Of a stretch of DNA of 64,000 nucleotides, positions 54,926-62,049 are shown in pieces. The first letter of the stretch is position 1, and the number at the start of each line of letters is the position of its first letter. This DNA comes from Paenibacillus_D sp047238105 (lineage in GTDB: Bacteria > Bacillota > Bacilli > Paenibacillales > Paenibacillaceae), in contig NZ_JBDFMD010000001.1 in the NCBI RefSeq assembly GCF_047238105.1, positions 2,232,001 through 2,296,000 on the forward strand. Reading direction: 5' to 3'. Below the pieces are notes generated by a model. It was not told the origin of the DNA and did no database searches. It saw only the letters and a list, made by a program, of their open reading frames with translations. A program made the position numbers and the translations under genes.

Positions 54926-56664
54926 TGGCTGATCAGATCATCCGGGGGATCGGCGTCTCCCCTGGTATTCGGATCGGCCGGGCCATGGTCTATGCGCCTG
55001 CAGCCGCAGAAGATGAGGGTTCAGCCACTGGGGCTGTAGATACCGATGGCGAGCTGACCCTGCTCCAGCAGGCCAGACAGCAGAGCGAATCCGAGCTGCT
55101 GACGTTGGCCGAGCGGACCAAAGCCACACTGGGCGAAGAGCAGGCCGGTATCCTGAGCGGACAAGCAAAGTTCCTCACCGATCCGGCCTTCTATCCGCCG
55201 ATGGAGAAGAAGATCCGCGAGGAAGGCGCGAGCGCCCGGGAAGCGGTACAGGCGGTGGTCTCCCAGACCGCCGGCCGCTTCGAAGCGCTGAACAACGCCT
55301 ACATGCAGGAGCGGGCGGCGGATATCCGTGATCTCGGACAGCGGCTGCTGTCCCACTTGTCCGGGGATGGCGGAGGAACGCGGCTCTCGGAGATCCGGGA
55401 AGAAGTTATCTTGGTCGCTCACGACCTCGCTCCGTCAGATACCGTCCAGTTGGACAAACACTACGTGCTCGCCTTCCTGACGCGGGCCGGCGGCAAGACG
55501 TCGCATACATCGCTGCTCGCCCGCTCCCTCGGTATCGCTGCCGTTGTCGGAGCGGGTGATCCGGTGGACAGCATCAAGGATGGCGAGCTGCTGATCGTCG
55601 ATGGCTCGGAGGGCATCTGCATCGTCAGCCCGGATGAAGCGACACTGGCCGACTACCGGCAGCGCAGGCAGACGGCCGAGCAGGAGGAGCGCGAGCTGGA
55701 GATCTACCGGGAGCGGCCGGCGGTGTCCCGCGATGGCGTCGCGGTGGAGACGGCGGCCAATATCGGCTCCCTGCAGGAAGCCGAAGCGGCAGCCGAACGT
55801 CATGCGGAGGGCGTCGGCCTATACCGGACCGAGTTCCTGTTCATGGATGCGAAGCAGCTCCCCTCAGAGGACGAGCAGGCCCAGGCGTACCGGGCGGTGG
55901 CGGAGCGGATGGCCGGCAAGCCGGTCATCATCCGCACGCTCGACATCGGCGGCGACAAGGCGCTGCCTTATCTGCAGCTGCCTAAAGAAGAGAATCCGTT
56001 CCTCGGCTACCGCGCGATCCGGATCGGTCTGGACCGTCCGGAGCTGCTGCTGACGCAGCTGCGGGCAATCCTCCGCGCCAGTCAGTATGGCCGGATCAAG
56101 ATCATGTTCCCGATGATCTCCGGCCTTGCCGAGTGGCGGCAGGCCAAGGCGCTCTACGAGCAGGCCCGCGCCCAGCTGGAGGACGAAGGCCTGAATATCG
56201 CAGCCCCCGAGGAGCTGGAGGTCGGCATCATGGTCGAGATTCCCTCGGCCGCGCTGCAAGCCGACCGGTTCGCCCGGGAAGTCGACTTCTTCAGCATCGG
56301 CACCAACGATCTCGTCCAGTACACGCTGGCCGTCGACCGGATGAACGAGCATGTCGCCGATCTGTACGACTACTTCCATCCGGCAGTGCTGCAGCTCATC
56401 CAGCGCGTCATCGACGCTGCCCACCGTGCTGGCAAGTGGGCCGGCATGTGCGGCGGCATGGCTGGCGATCCGCTGGCGGCGCCGCTGCTGCTCGGCCTCG
56501 GCCTCGACGAGTGGAGTATGGACGCCGGCGCGATCGCCCGCATCAAGCAAGTGCTGTCGCAGCTCGACAGCGGCGAGTGCCGCGAGCTGGCCGGCCGGCT
56601 ATTGGAGCTGGATACGCCGGACGAGGTGCGAGCGGCATTGGCTCATTTTACGAATCAGCATTGA
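54925..56664 (+). CDS. ptsI: PTS Enzyme I, operon-specific copy
   Basis: 579 residues, the usual Enzyme I length. N-terminal HPr-binding and phospho-His domain with active His in GGKTSHTSLLARSLGIAAVVG (about residue 194); C-terminal PEP-binding barrel with GVGLYRTEFLFM, IIRTLDIGGDKALPYL and FFSIGTNDLVQYTLAVDR, with the catalytic Cys in AGMCGGMAGDP. The start overlaps the HPr stop. With its own HPr it makes this PTS independent of the housekeeping pair, assuming the latter exists elsewhere in the genome. Followed by a strong terminator. Confidence 0.94.
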   Translation: MADQIIRGIGVSPGIRIGRAMVYAPAAAEDEGSATGAVDTDGELTLLQQARQQSESELLTLAERTKATLGEEQAGILSGQAKFLTDPAFYPPMEKKIREEGASAREAVQAVVSQTAGRFEALNNAYMQERAADIRDLGQRLLSHLSGDGGGTRLSEIREEVILVAHDLAPSDTVQLDKHYVLAFLTRAGGKTSHTSLLARSLGIAAVVGAGDPVDSIKDGELLIVDGSEGICIVSPDEATLADYRQRRQTAEQEERELEIYRERPAVSRDGVAVETAANIGSLQEAEAAAERHAEGVGLYRTEFLFMDAKQLPSEDEQAQAYRAVAERMAGKPVIIRTLDIGGDKALPYLQLPKEENPFLGYRAIRIGLDRPELLLTQLRAILRASQYGRIKIMFPMISGLAEWRQAKALYEQARAQLEDEGLNIAAPEELEVGIMVEIPSAALQADRFAREVDFFSIGTNDLVQYTLAVDRMNEHVADLYDYFHPAVLQLIQRVIDAAHRAGKWAGMCGGMAGDPLAAPLLLGLGLDEWSMDAGAIARIKQVLSQLDSGECRELAGRLLELDTPDEVRAALAHFTNQH

Positions 56665-56685
56665 GTTAACCCTATAGTAAAGTCT

Positions 56686-56725
56686 AAGGCGGTGCCGGAT
56701 CCAACCGGTGCCGCCTTTATTTTGC
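56686..56725. terminator. Terminator at end of PTS operon, possibly bidirectional
   Basis: Arms 56686-56698 and 56705-56717 pair over 13 bases including two G-T pairs, followed on the plus strand by TTTATTTT. The right arm overlaps the stop codon of the convergent oxidoreductase gene. Confidence 0.85.
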
Positions 56726-57289
56726 ATAGTCCACTCCCAAGCGGTACGCTTGTTGCAGCAGCGTCTCATAATGACCCGGCTCAGCACCCACGGTCTCATA
56801 CAGGAATTCCACCTTGGAATTGCGAAGGCCGCAGTAATCCGCAATGCCGACATTCAGCAGATGCGAGATCGTCTCGCCATAGTTGCGCTTGTCCATCTGT
56901 GCCTTGGAGACGCCAGCCAGGCTAAGCCATAGGACATGCTGATGATGAAGGTGGTTCGAACCGTATGCGAACCCGTTGTTCATAACGCGGTCAATATACC
57001 CCTTCAGCATCGCCGGCAAGTGCCACCACCACAAGGGAAATATAAACGCCAGCGCATCATGCTCCTTCAGGCGCCTCATTTCCGTCTCTACCTCCGGAGA
57101 AAACGTCTGTTCTGCCGCAGCCATATCCGGCTCATCCACTCCCCGCAGCACCGGATCAAAACCGATCCCGTGCAAATCGAGGATGCTATAGCTGTGACCG
57201 GCATCGGCAAGACCTTGAACGAAACGATCAGCCGCCTGAAAGGTCAGGGAATCTTTTCTCGGATGGGAGACAACAGTTAATACATTCAT
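56717..57289 (-). CDS. NAD(P)H dehydrogenase (quinone) / flavodoxin-fold oxidoreductase
   Basis: 190 residues from ATG 57289, nine bases after AAAGGTA. Flavodoxin-like fold of the MdaB/KefF/YwrO group: N-terminal FMN/FAD strip VLTVVSHPRKDSLTFQ, LHGIGFDPVL, and IFPLWWWHLPAMLKGYIDRV with the conserved PLWW, then NGFAYG. Reduces quinones or similar electrophiles with NAD(P)H in the cytoplasm. Divergent from an HxlR regulator, a common pairing for stress-induced reductases. Confidence 0.88.
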   Translation of the reverse strand: MNVLTVVSHPRKDSLTFQAADRFVQGLADAGHSYSILDLHGIGFDPVLRGVDEPDMAAAEQTFSPEVETEMRRLKEHDALAFIFPLWWWHLPAMLKGYIDRVMNNGFAYGSNHLHHQHVLWLSLAGVSKAQMDKRNYGETISHLLNVGIADYCGLRNSKVEFLYETVGAEPGHYETLLQQAYRLGVDYAK

Positions 57290-57321
57290 GCATTTCACTA
57301 CCTTTCTTCATGGATGATGCT

Positions 57322-57356
57322 ATTATAAACAGTAGGGAAAGGCTGCGTAAGTACGC
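57322..57356 (-). promoter_or_regulatory. Promoter of oxidoreductase gene with palindromic operator at -35
   Basis: On the minus strand a perfect TATAAT (57327-57322) lies 17 bases from TTACGC (57350-57345), a weak -35. The palindrome GCGTAAGTACGC (57345-57356) covers that -35 and is a candidate HxlR binding site. Confidence 0.55.
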
Positions 57357-57452
57357 ACTTTGATGTGCTATAGGATGAATGAGGTGCTATAGGAACATGG
57401 AAGTACCGTGGTTGTGCAAGTTGAAATAAGCCTGATGCAGGGAGGATATGAG

Positions 57453-57833
57453 ATGACGGAAGAGATCAACCATCCGGTGCAAAAAAAGTACCAGGTTGGC
57501 GTGGAAGCAGCTTTGGAAGTGATGGGTGGAAAGTGGAAGCCCTTGATCATCTACCATCTGATGACGGGACGAAAACGGACGTCCGAGCTGCGCCGGTTAA
57601 TCCCGGGCATTACACAGAAAATGCTGACAACTCAGCTCCGGGGCCTGGAAAAAGACGAGATCGTAACCCGGAAGGTCTACAATGAAGTTCCTCCGAGAGT
57701 GGAGTATGAGATCACGCCTTACGGCATGGGGCTAAAGCCTGCCTTGGATCAGTTATGTTGCTGGGGGGAGGAGCATCTGGATAAGGTCTACGGGGACCGA
57801 TCCAAGGTGCTGGAGCCTTTCGAGGATTGCTGA
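57453..57833 (+). CDS. HxlR-family winged-helix regulator
   Basis: 126 residues from ATG 57453, behind GGAGGATATGAG. HxlR motif GGKWKPLIIYHLMTGRKRTS (about 25-44), LRRLIPGITQKMLTTQLRGL and VEYEITPYGMGLKPAL. It keeps two adjacent cysteines (LCCWG) near the end that could sense oxidants or aldehydes. Divergent from the oxidoreductase gene and likely controls it. Confidence 0.9.
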   Translation: MTEEINHPVQKKYQVGVEAALEVMGGKWKPLIIYHLMTGRKRTSELRRLIPGITQKMLTTQLRGLEKDEIVTRKVYNEVPPRVEYEITPYGMGLKPALDQLCCWGEEHLDKVYGDRSKVLEPFEDC

Positions 57834-57937
57834 GCGCGATGCACCAAAGCATCAGCGCTGCTGGACATGAGGCTACCTGTTCGCTGCTTCTTGGTACAGC
57901 CCCACCCGCTCTCCGGCCGGATGATAAGAGCAAAAGT

Positions 57938-58108
57938 CAGGCTGTTGAAAAATGGCCGGAGAGGCACGGAATCGAATCTGGAGAAGCGCAGCGTTCGCCT
58001 TTGTCCCCGGATTTCACCCCTAAAAGGGGTAAAAATCAAAGAAATCTGGGGACAACAGCGATCGGAAGATCGATCCGTGACTGTAGGCTTTCTTTTTTCA
58101 ACAGCCTG
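57938..58108. mobile_element. 171-bp MITE with IS1182-type ends and hairpin core
   Basis: The ends CAGGCTGTTGAAAAA (57938-57952) and its exact inverse (58094-58108) are identical to the ends of the IS1182-family element at 59687-61215. Both sides are flanked by the direct repeat AAAAGT (57932-57937, 58109-58114). No transposase inside. The interior carries a 15-pair helix (58001-58015 with 58041-58055, one G-U pair) enclosing a 6-pair helix (58016-58021 with 58025-58030); the same core occurs at 51865-51919. Probably mobilised by the IS1182 transposase. Confidence 0.85.
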
Positions 58109-58257
58109 AAAAGTGCATCTATTGTCCCTGCTTCGGCCCGAATCTCGGACCATTAGTGCAAAAATACATCTATTCCTTGCGGATTGTCCATATTATCGCA
58201 ATTTCAAGCGGGTTAGATGTACTTTTGCCCTTACCCAAAGTGAATATGGTAGCGTCA
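58109..58257. repeat. Intergenic repeat cluster, target of MITE and IS insertion
   Basis: TGCAAAAATACATCTA (58157-58172) and TAGATGTACTTTTGC (58215-58229) form an imperfect inverted pair. Further copies of TAGATGYACTTTTGC are split by the MITE (reverse orientation) and by the IS1182-type element (59675-59686 joined to 61222). No gene seen. Confidence 0.6.
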
Positions 58258-58258
58258 A

Positions 58259-59637
58259 GAAGTTTGTGTAGTAAGATTATCCATCGGGACGATGGGTGGT
58301 ATATAGGTTGTCGTTCTGGTGGCGAGTGTAGCCCAAGCGAAGGCGCGGGAGGCTAGTGCTTGTCGCTCGATCCTCTGGCATACCGCTCACGGTACATGGT
58401 ATCAAACGCGGCTTTCGTGTCGGAATCAACGAAGCCTCGTATGGCTCTACCGCACCATTTTTCATTGTAATCCGTCGCCTGCAAGTAAATAATCTTTTCG
58501 GCTGCTTCAATGTTGGTCAAGCTATTCATTGGCTTAAGGCGTTTGCGGAGTTCTTTGTTCATTCGCTCAATCGGGTTGGTCGTGTAGATGGCAGGCCAGG
58601 TGAGCGCGGGATACTTGTAAAAGGTCAGAAGTGTTGACAGCTGTTCCTCCCAAGACTTCACCTCTTTTGGGTATTGCTTGCGCCACTTCTCCTTGAATCC
58701 TTCAAAGACCGCGCGTGCCACATCGCCATCAATGGCCGAGTACACTTGCTTGAGGTCAGCGAGAAATTCGGTTTTGTCTGCGACACGGATTTTGGGGAAC
58801 GTCGCCCGCACTTTGTGGACGATACAGTGCTGGACGTCAGCCATCGGATAGATTTCCTGAAAGGCTTCCTCCAGGCCGGGTAAGCCGTCAAACACACCGA
58901 GCAGCACTTCGGTCGCACCACGCTTCTGAAGGTCTTTCAGGACCTCACGCCAGCCGTTTGAGCTTTCGTGACCGCCGACGTAGAAACCAAGAATTTCACG
59001 AATGCCTCTCTCGTCGATCCCCATGGCCAAGTACACGGCTTCACTGCTGACCGAGTTGCGTTTGAGTTTGACGTAAAGTCCATCGAGATAGATGACGGAG
59101 TACCGCTTCTCCAGAGGGCGATTCTGCCATGCCTCAATGTCTTCCATGACCGTCTGCGTGATGTTGCTGATCGTGGTGGGCGAGTAGTGGGTACCGAACA
59201 TAGACTCAATGAACTTGGCGACCTCCCGCGTGCTCATGCCGCCTTTGTACATGTGAATGATGGTTTCCTCCAACCACCCCTCACGCCGCTGGTACGGCTC
59301 AAACAAACGAGTATGGAACGTACCCTTTCGATCGCGTGGAACCCGTAAGGCTCGAATTGTTCCGTGCTGGGTCTGGAAGCTTCGTTTGTAGTGTCCGTTC
59401 CGGCTATTGCGTACATGCGGTTGTTCGACGCTCAGGTGGTTTTTAATTTCTTCTCGCAAGAGAAGTTCCAGCTTCTCTTGCAGCAGCTGGGTAACAGAAT
59501 TTTCAAGTAGATTGCTGTACATGGTTTCGGGTATAGTATTCATCGAGTAGGGTTCCTCCTTGGTGATCTTAGCAATCCCGAGGATACCCTACTTTTTTAT
59601 GTTTTGGATAGACTCCAAATCATGGTACACAAACTAT
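58259..59637. mobile_element. IS256-family insertion sequence
   Basis: An intact transposase gene is flanked by imperfect inverted ends around AGTTTGTGTA (58261-58270) and TACACAAACT (59626-59635). Exact ends and target duplication could not be fixed by eye. It lies within the repeat cluster between the MITE and the IS1182-type element. Confidence 0.75.
58353..59543 (-). CDS. IS256-family transposase
   Basis: 396 residues, full length. AAGGAGG lies 11 bases before ATG. Mutator-type DDE catalytic residues: Asp in SVIYLDGLYVKLKRN, Asp in VLLGVFDGLPGLEEAF, Glu in YTTNPIERMNKELRKR. The conserved HCIVHKVRATFPKI lies between. The reading frame is intact, so the element may be active. Confidence 0.95.
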   Translation of the reverse strand: MNTIPETMYSNLLENSVTQLLQEKLELLLREEIKNHLSVEQPHVRNSRNGHYKRSFQTQHGTIRALRVPRDRKGTFHTRLFEPYQRREGWLEETIIHMYKGGMSTREVAKFIESMFGTHYSPTTISNITQTVMEDIEAWQNRPLEKRYSVIYLDGLYVKLKRNSVSSEAVYLAMGIDERGIREILGFYVGGHESSNGWREVLKDLQKRGATEVLLGVFDGLPGLEEAFQEIYPMADVQHCIVHKVRATFPKIRVADKTEFLADLKQVYSAIDGDVARAVFEGFKEKWRKQYPKEVKSWEEQLSTLLTFYKYPALTWPAIYTTNPIERMNKELRKRLKPMNSLTNIEAAEKIIYLQATDYNEKWCGRAIRGFVDSDTKAAFDTMYRERYARGSSDKH

Positions 59638-59685
59638 TGTACTTCACCGTGAATATTAGGATTTCGGCACTTTTAGATGTACTTT

Positions 59686-61128
59686 TCAGGCTGTTGAAAA
59701 AGCACGTTGGAGAGGCTGACGGAGCCAGATAAAGAAAGCCAGGCAGAAATTTTCACGATGGTACCCAGTTCTGGCCTTCTTGGCCAGATAACAGGCGATC
59801 TTTTTCAGATTTTGGGCAAACGCCGTCAGGAGAGCCTGTTCTTGCGTTTTGGCTCTCCCTCTAAATTTGCTTCGTCGGTAACCATGAAGTTCTTTGGCTT
59901 CGCCAAAGCTCGGCTCGATCTTTCGTTGTCGCCAACTCAGCAGCAACTGCCCGGTCCGGCTGCCCGCATTTTTTTCTACCCGCTCACGGAATCCTTCCCA
60001 TATGTGGCGTTGAATTTTTCGCTGCTTGGATTTATCCGATGTGCATTGATTCAACAACGGGCATGTCCTGCACTGCGAGGAATCCGACCCGTAAACGCGG
60101 TACCCCTCCCGGTTCGTGTGTTTGTAAGTTAGCTCTTGGCCCTGAGGGCAAATATAGGTATCGTTTTTGGAATGATACGTAAAATTAGCTTTAGGAAGCG
60201 TACCGGCACGGGTCGCAGCGTTTCGGGTGACAATCGCAGGAAACAATTTCGCTTCCAGTGTTTGTTTGCATACGTAGGGGGTCATATAGCCAGAATCCAG
60301 CGCCACGGCTTCTAAGTTATGGAAGCCAAAGGTTTCAATCTGCCGCCGGAGTCGGTCGATATACACGACAGAATCGTTGACATTCCCAGGCGTGATATAC
60401 ACATCGGTGATGATGTTGAACTTGTGATCTACGGTGCGGTGATCCAAGTAATGAAAGCCCTCGGGCTTGCCTGGACGGGTCATAAAGCCGCTCTCCGGGT
60501 CAGTCAGACTGGTTTTCCGTTGTTCTTCCTTCGCTGTCTCCTTCGCAGGAGACAGCGGCTTTTTTCCAGAGTTGATCCGATCCTTTTGCACGGCTTCTTC
60601 CAGTTCTTGAAGATACGCATGCGGCGTCTCTTCAACCGTCTGCATGACGTATCGATTGTTGTTCGCATTCGCTCTAACATGCGTCGAATCGGTCAATAAA
60701 ACGCGACCTCCTACCATATTATGGTGGATGGCCAAATGGACGAGCTCGTCAAATAGCTCTTGGAAGATGGAGCTGTCTTTAAAACGCTCATTGCGATTAT
60801 GACTGATGGTGGAATGATCAGGTACTCGTTCGCTTAAGCCCAGCCCCAAGAACCAACGGTATGCGAGGTTCATGTTGATTTCGTTTTCCAACTGGCGCTC
60901 GGAACGAATGCCGTACAAATAACCAATTAACATCATTTTAAAGAGACGGACGGGAGGGATCGGGGGACGGCCTTGCGTCTTCGGGTAATAGGGTTTGGTT
61001 TTCTCCGTGATGAAAGAAAAATCGATGTGTTCATCAATCATCCGAAGCAAATGATCCTTCGGAACCAGCATGTCTAGACTCACCAATTCAACTTGGTTTC
61101 TTCCCTGGTGCATATGCTCTGAACTCAT
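59686..61128 (-). CDS. IS1182-family transposase
   Basis: 480 residues, intact. N-terminal DUF772 domain (PKDHLLRMIDEHIDFSFI, GRPPIPPVRLFKMMLIGY, ERVPDHSTISHNRNERF), catalytic Asp in LLTDSTHVRANANN and LEAVALDSGYMTPYV, then DDE_Tnp_1 end with the EPSFGEAKELHGYRR Glu. The stop TGA at 59686-59688 takes its last base from the flanking target repeat, so the reading frame relies on the insertion site for termination at this point. Confidence 0.93.
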   Translation of the reverse strand: MSSEHMHQGRNQVELVSLDMLVPKDHLLRMIDEHIDFSFITEKTKPYYPKTQGRPPIPPVRLFKMMLIGYLYGIRSERQLENEINMNLAYRWFLGLGLSERVPDHSTISHNRNERFKDSSIFQELFDELVHLAIHHNMVGGRVLLTDSTHVRANANNNRYVMQTVEETPHAYLQELEEAVQKDRINSGKKPLSPAKETAKEEQRKTSLTDPESGFMTRPGKPEGFHYLDHRTVDHKFNIITDVYITPGNVNDSVVYIDRLRRQIETFGFHNLEAVALDSGYMTPYVCKQTLEAKLFPAIVTRNAATRAGTLPKANFTYHSKNDTYICPQGQELTYKHTNREGYRVYGSDSSQCRTCPLLNQCTSDKSKQRKIQRHIWEGFRERVEKNAGSRTGQLLLSWRQRKIEPSFGEAKELHGYRRSKFRGRAKTQEQALLTAFAQNLKKIACYLAKKARTGYHRENFCLAFFIWLRQPLQRAFSTA

Positions 61129-61215
61129 CGCGCATCCCCCGCTTTCCTAGTTACGATTAGTATACCACAGTACCGCGTTAATTCATTGAATTCATAGGAG
61201 TTTTTCAACAGCCTG
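59687..61215. mobile_element. IS1182-family insertion sequence, precise ends
   Basis: Perfect 15-base inverted ends CAGGCTGTTGAAAAA (59687-59701) and inverse (61201-61215), length 1,529 bp. The direct repeat ACTTTT flanks both sides (59681-59686, 61216-61221). Removing the element restores TTAGATGTACTTTT joined to GCACTTATC, which matches the intact repeat at 58213-58235 at nearly every position. Confidence 0.9.
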
Positions 61216-61304
61216 ACTTTTGCACTTATCGGGGGCTTTCCTATTGTTAGTGCCATTTTGCATTGGGTTAGCGCTTCGGAGGGCTTTGGGGCAATTCCGG
61301 AATA

Positions 61305-61338
61305 ACAAACAAGGCGACACAGGAATGGTCTGTGCCGC
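61305..61338 (-). terminator. Terminator after lipoprotein gene
   Basis: GCGACACAG (61314-61322) pairs with CTGTGCCGC (61330-61338) with one G-T pair; on the minus strand CTTGTTTGTTATT follows. It lies just past the lipoprotein stop. Confidence 0.7.
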
Positions 61339-61342
61339 TCTT

Positions 61343-61882
61343 TTACGTATTTTCACCTATGCTGCTCAAATTCTCTTCAAACTCTGCACCGTCGGCTTCC
61401 CACTCGATGATCAGCAACGTACCGTCCGTCAACGCGTAGTCCAGGTTGGTGTCCCCGTTATCCGCTACGAACAGCTCATAGTCGATCGCAAACGTCTTCG
61501 ACTCCCGATCCCCAAGAGACTCGACGAGTACCGCCAGCTGCTCCGACGGATCCGACTCCTGGATCAGCCCCTCCTCTATCTTGCTCTGCCGGTGCTCTTC
61601 ATCATAGAGAGTGATGACCTGCGAGCCCAGTGAGGTGCCTTGTCCGAAGACAATCCTATCGATTTGCTGCAGCCGCTCCAGCTCTCCCTTATAGGTGTAG
61701 TGGATCGTAAAATGGCGGCGTCCGCCCTGTTCCTTGATTTCATCAGAAATCTCAGCTGTCCATAGCTTGCCTTCCAATGTAGATATCCGCACGCGCTCGT
61801 CCCCGCTATGACCGTCGCTCACGCATCCGCCCAGGATGAGCCCTGCCGCCAGCAGCATGAGGCACAAGTATCGTATGGCCAT
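61343..61882 (-). CDS. Hypothetical lipoprotein
   Basis: 179 residues from ATG 61882, behind AAAGGAGGGATCGCGA; a longer open frame has no ribosome site. Signal sequence with lipobox LILGGC followed by VS. The mature part has beta-strand-rich stretches (GKLWTAEISDEI, HFTIHYTYKG, ALTDGTLLIIEWEADG) and a middle helix. No family recognised. Anchored on the outer membrane face; role unknown. Confidence 0.75.
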   Translation of the reverse strand: MAIRYLCLMLLAAGLILGGCVSDGHSGDERVRISTLEGKLWTAEISDEIKEQGGRRHFTIHYTYKGELERLQQIDRIVFGQGTSLGSQVITLYDEEHRQSKIEEGLIQESDPSEQLAVLVESLGDRESKTFAIDYELFVADNGDTNLDYALTDGTLLIIEWEADGAEFEENLSSIGENT

Positions 61883-61954
61883 TCGCGATCCCTCCTTTTG
61901 CGCCCAGTAGTGCATGGTAATTTTTAGGATAACACACCAAAGCCTCAAGATACA

Positions 61955-62007
61955 ATCAAAAGAAGAACCGATCCTCCATGCCAGCAGCATCGTCGGGATC
62001 GGTTCTT
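61955..62007 (-). terminator. Terminator after GH2 gene
   Basis: Perfect 12-base arms at 61963-61974 and 61996-62007; TCTTTTGATTG follows on the minus strand. Forty-odd bases past the glycosidase stop. Confidence 0.75.
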
Positions 62008-62049
62008 TATGCATGTATGAGTCCAGCTTACTTAGTAAGTTCTGCTTGC

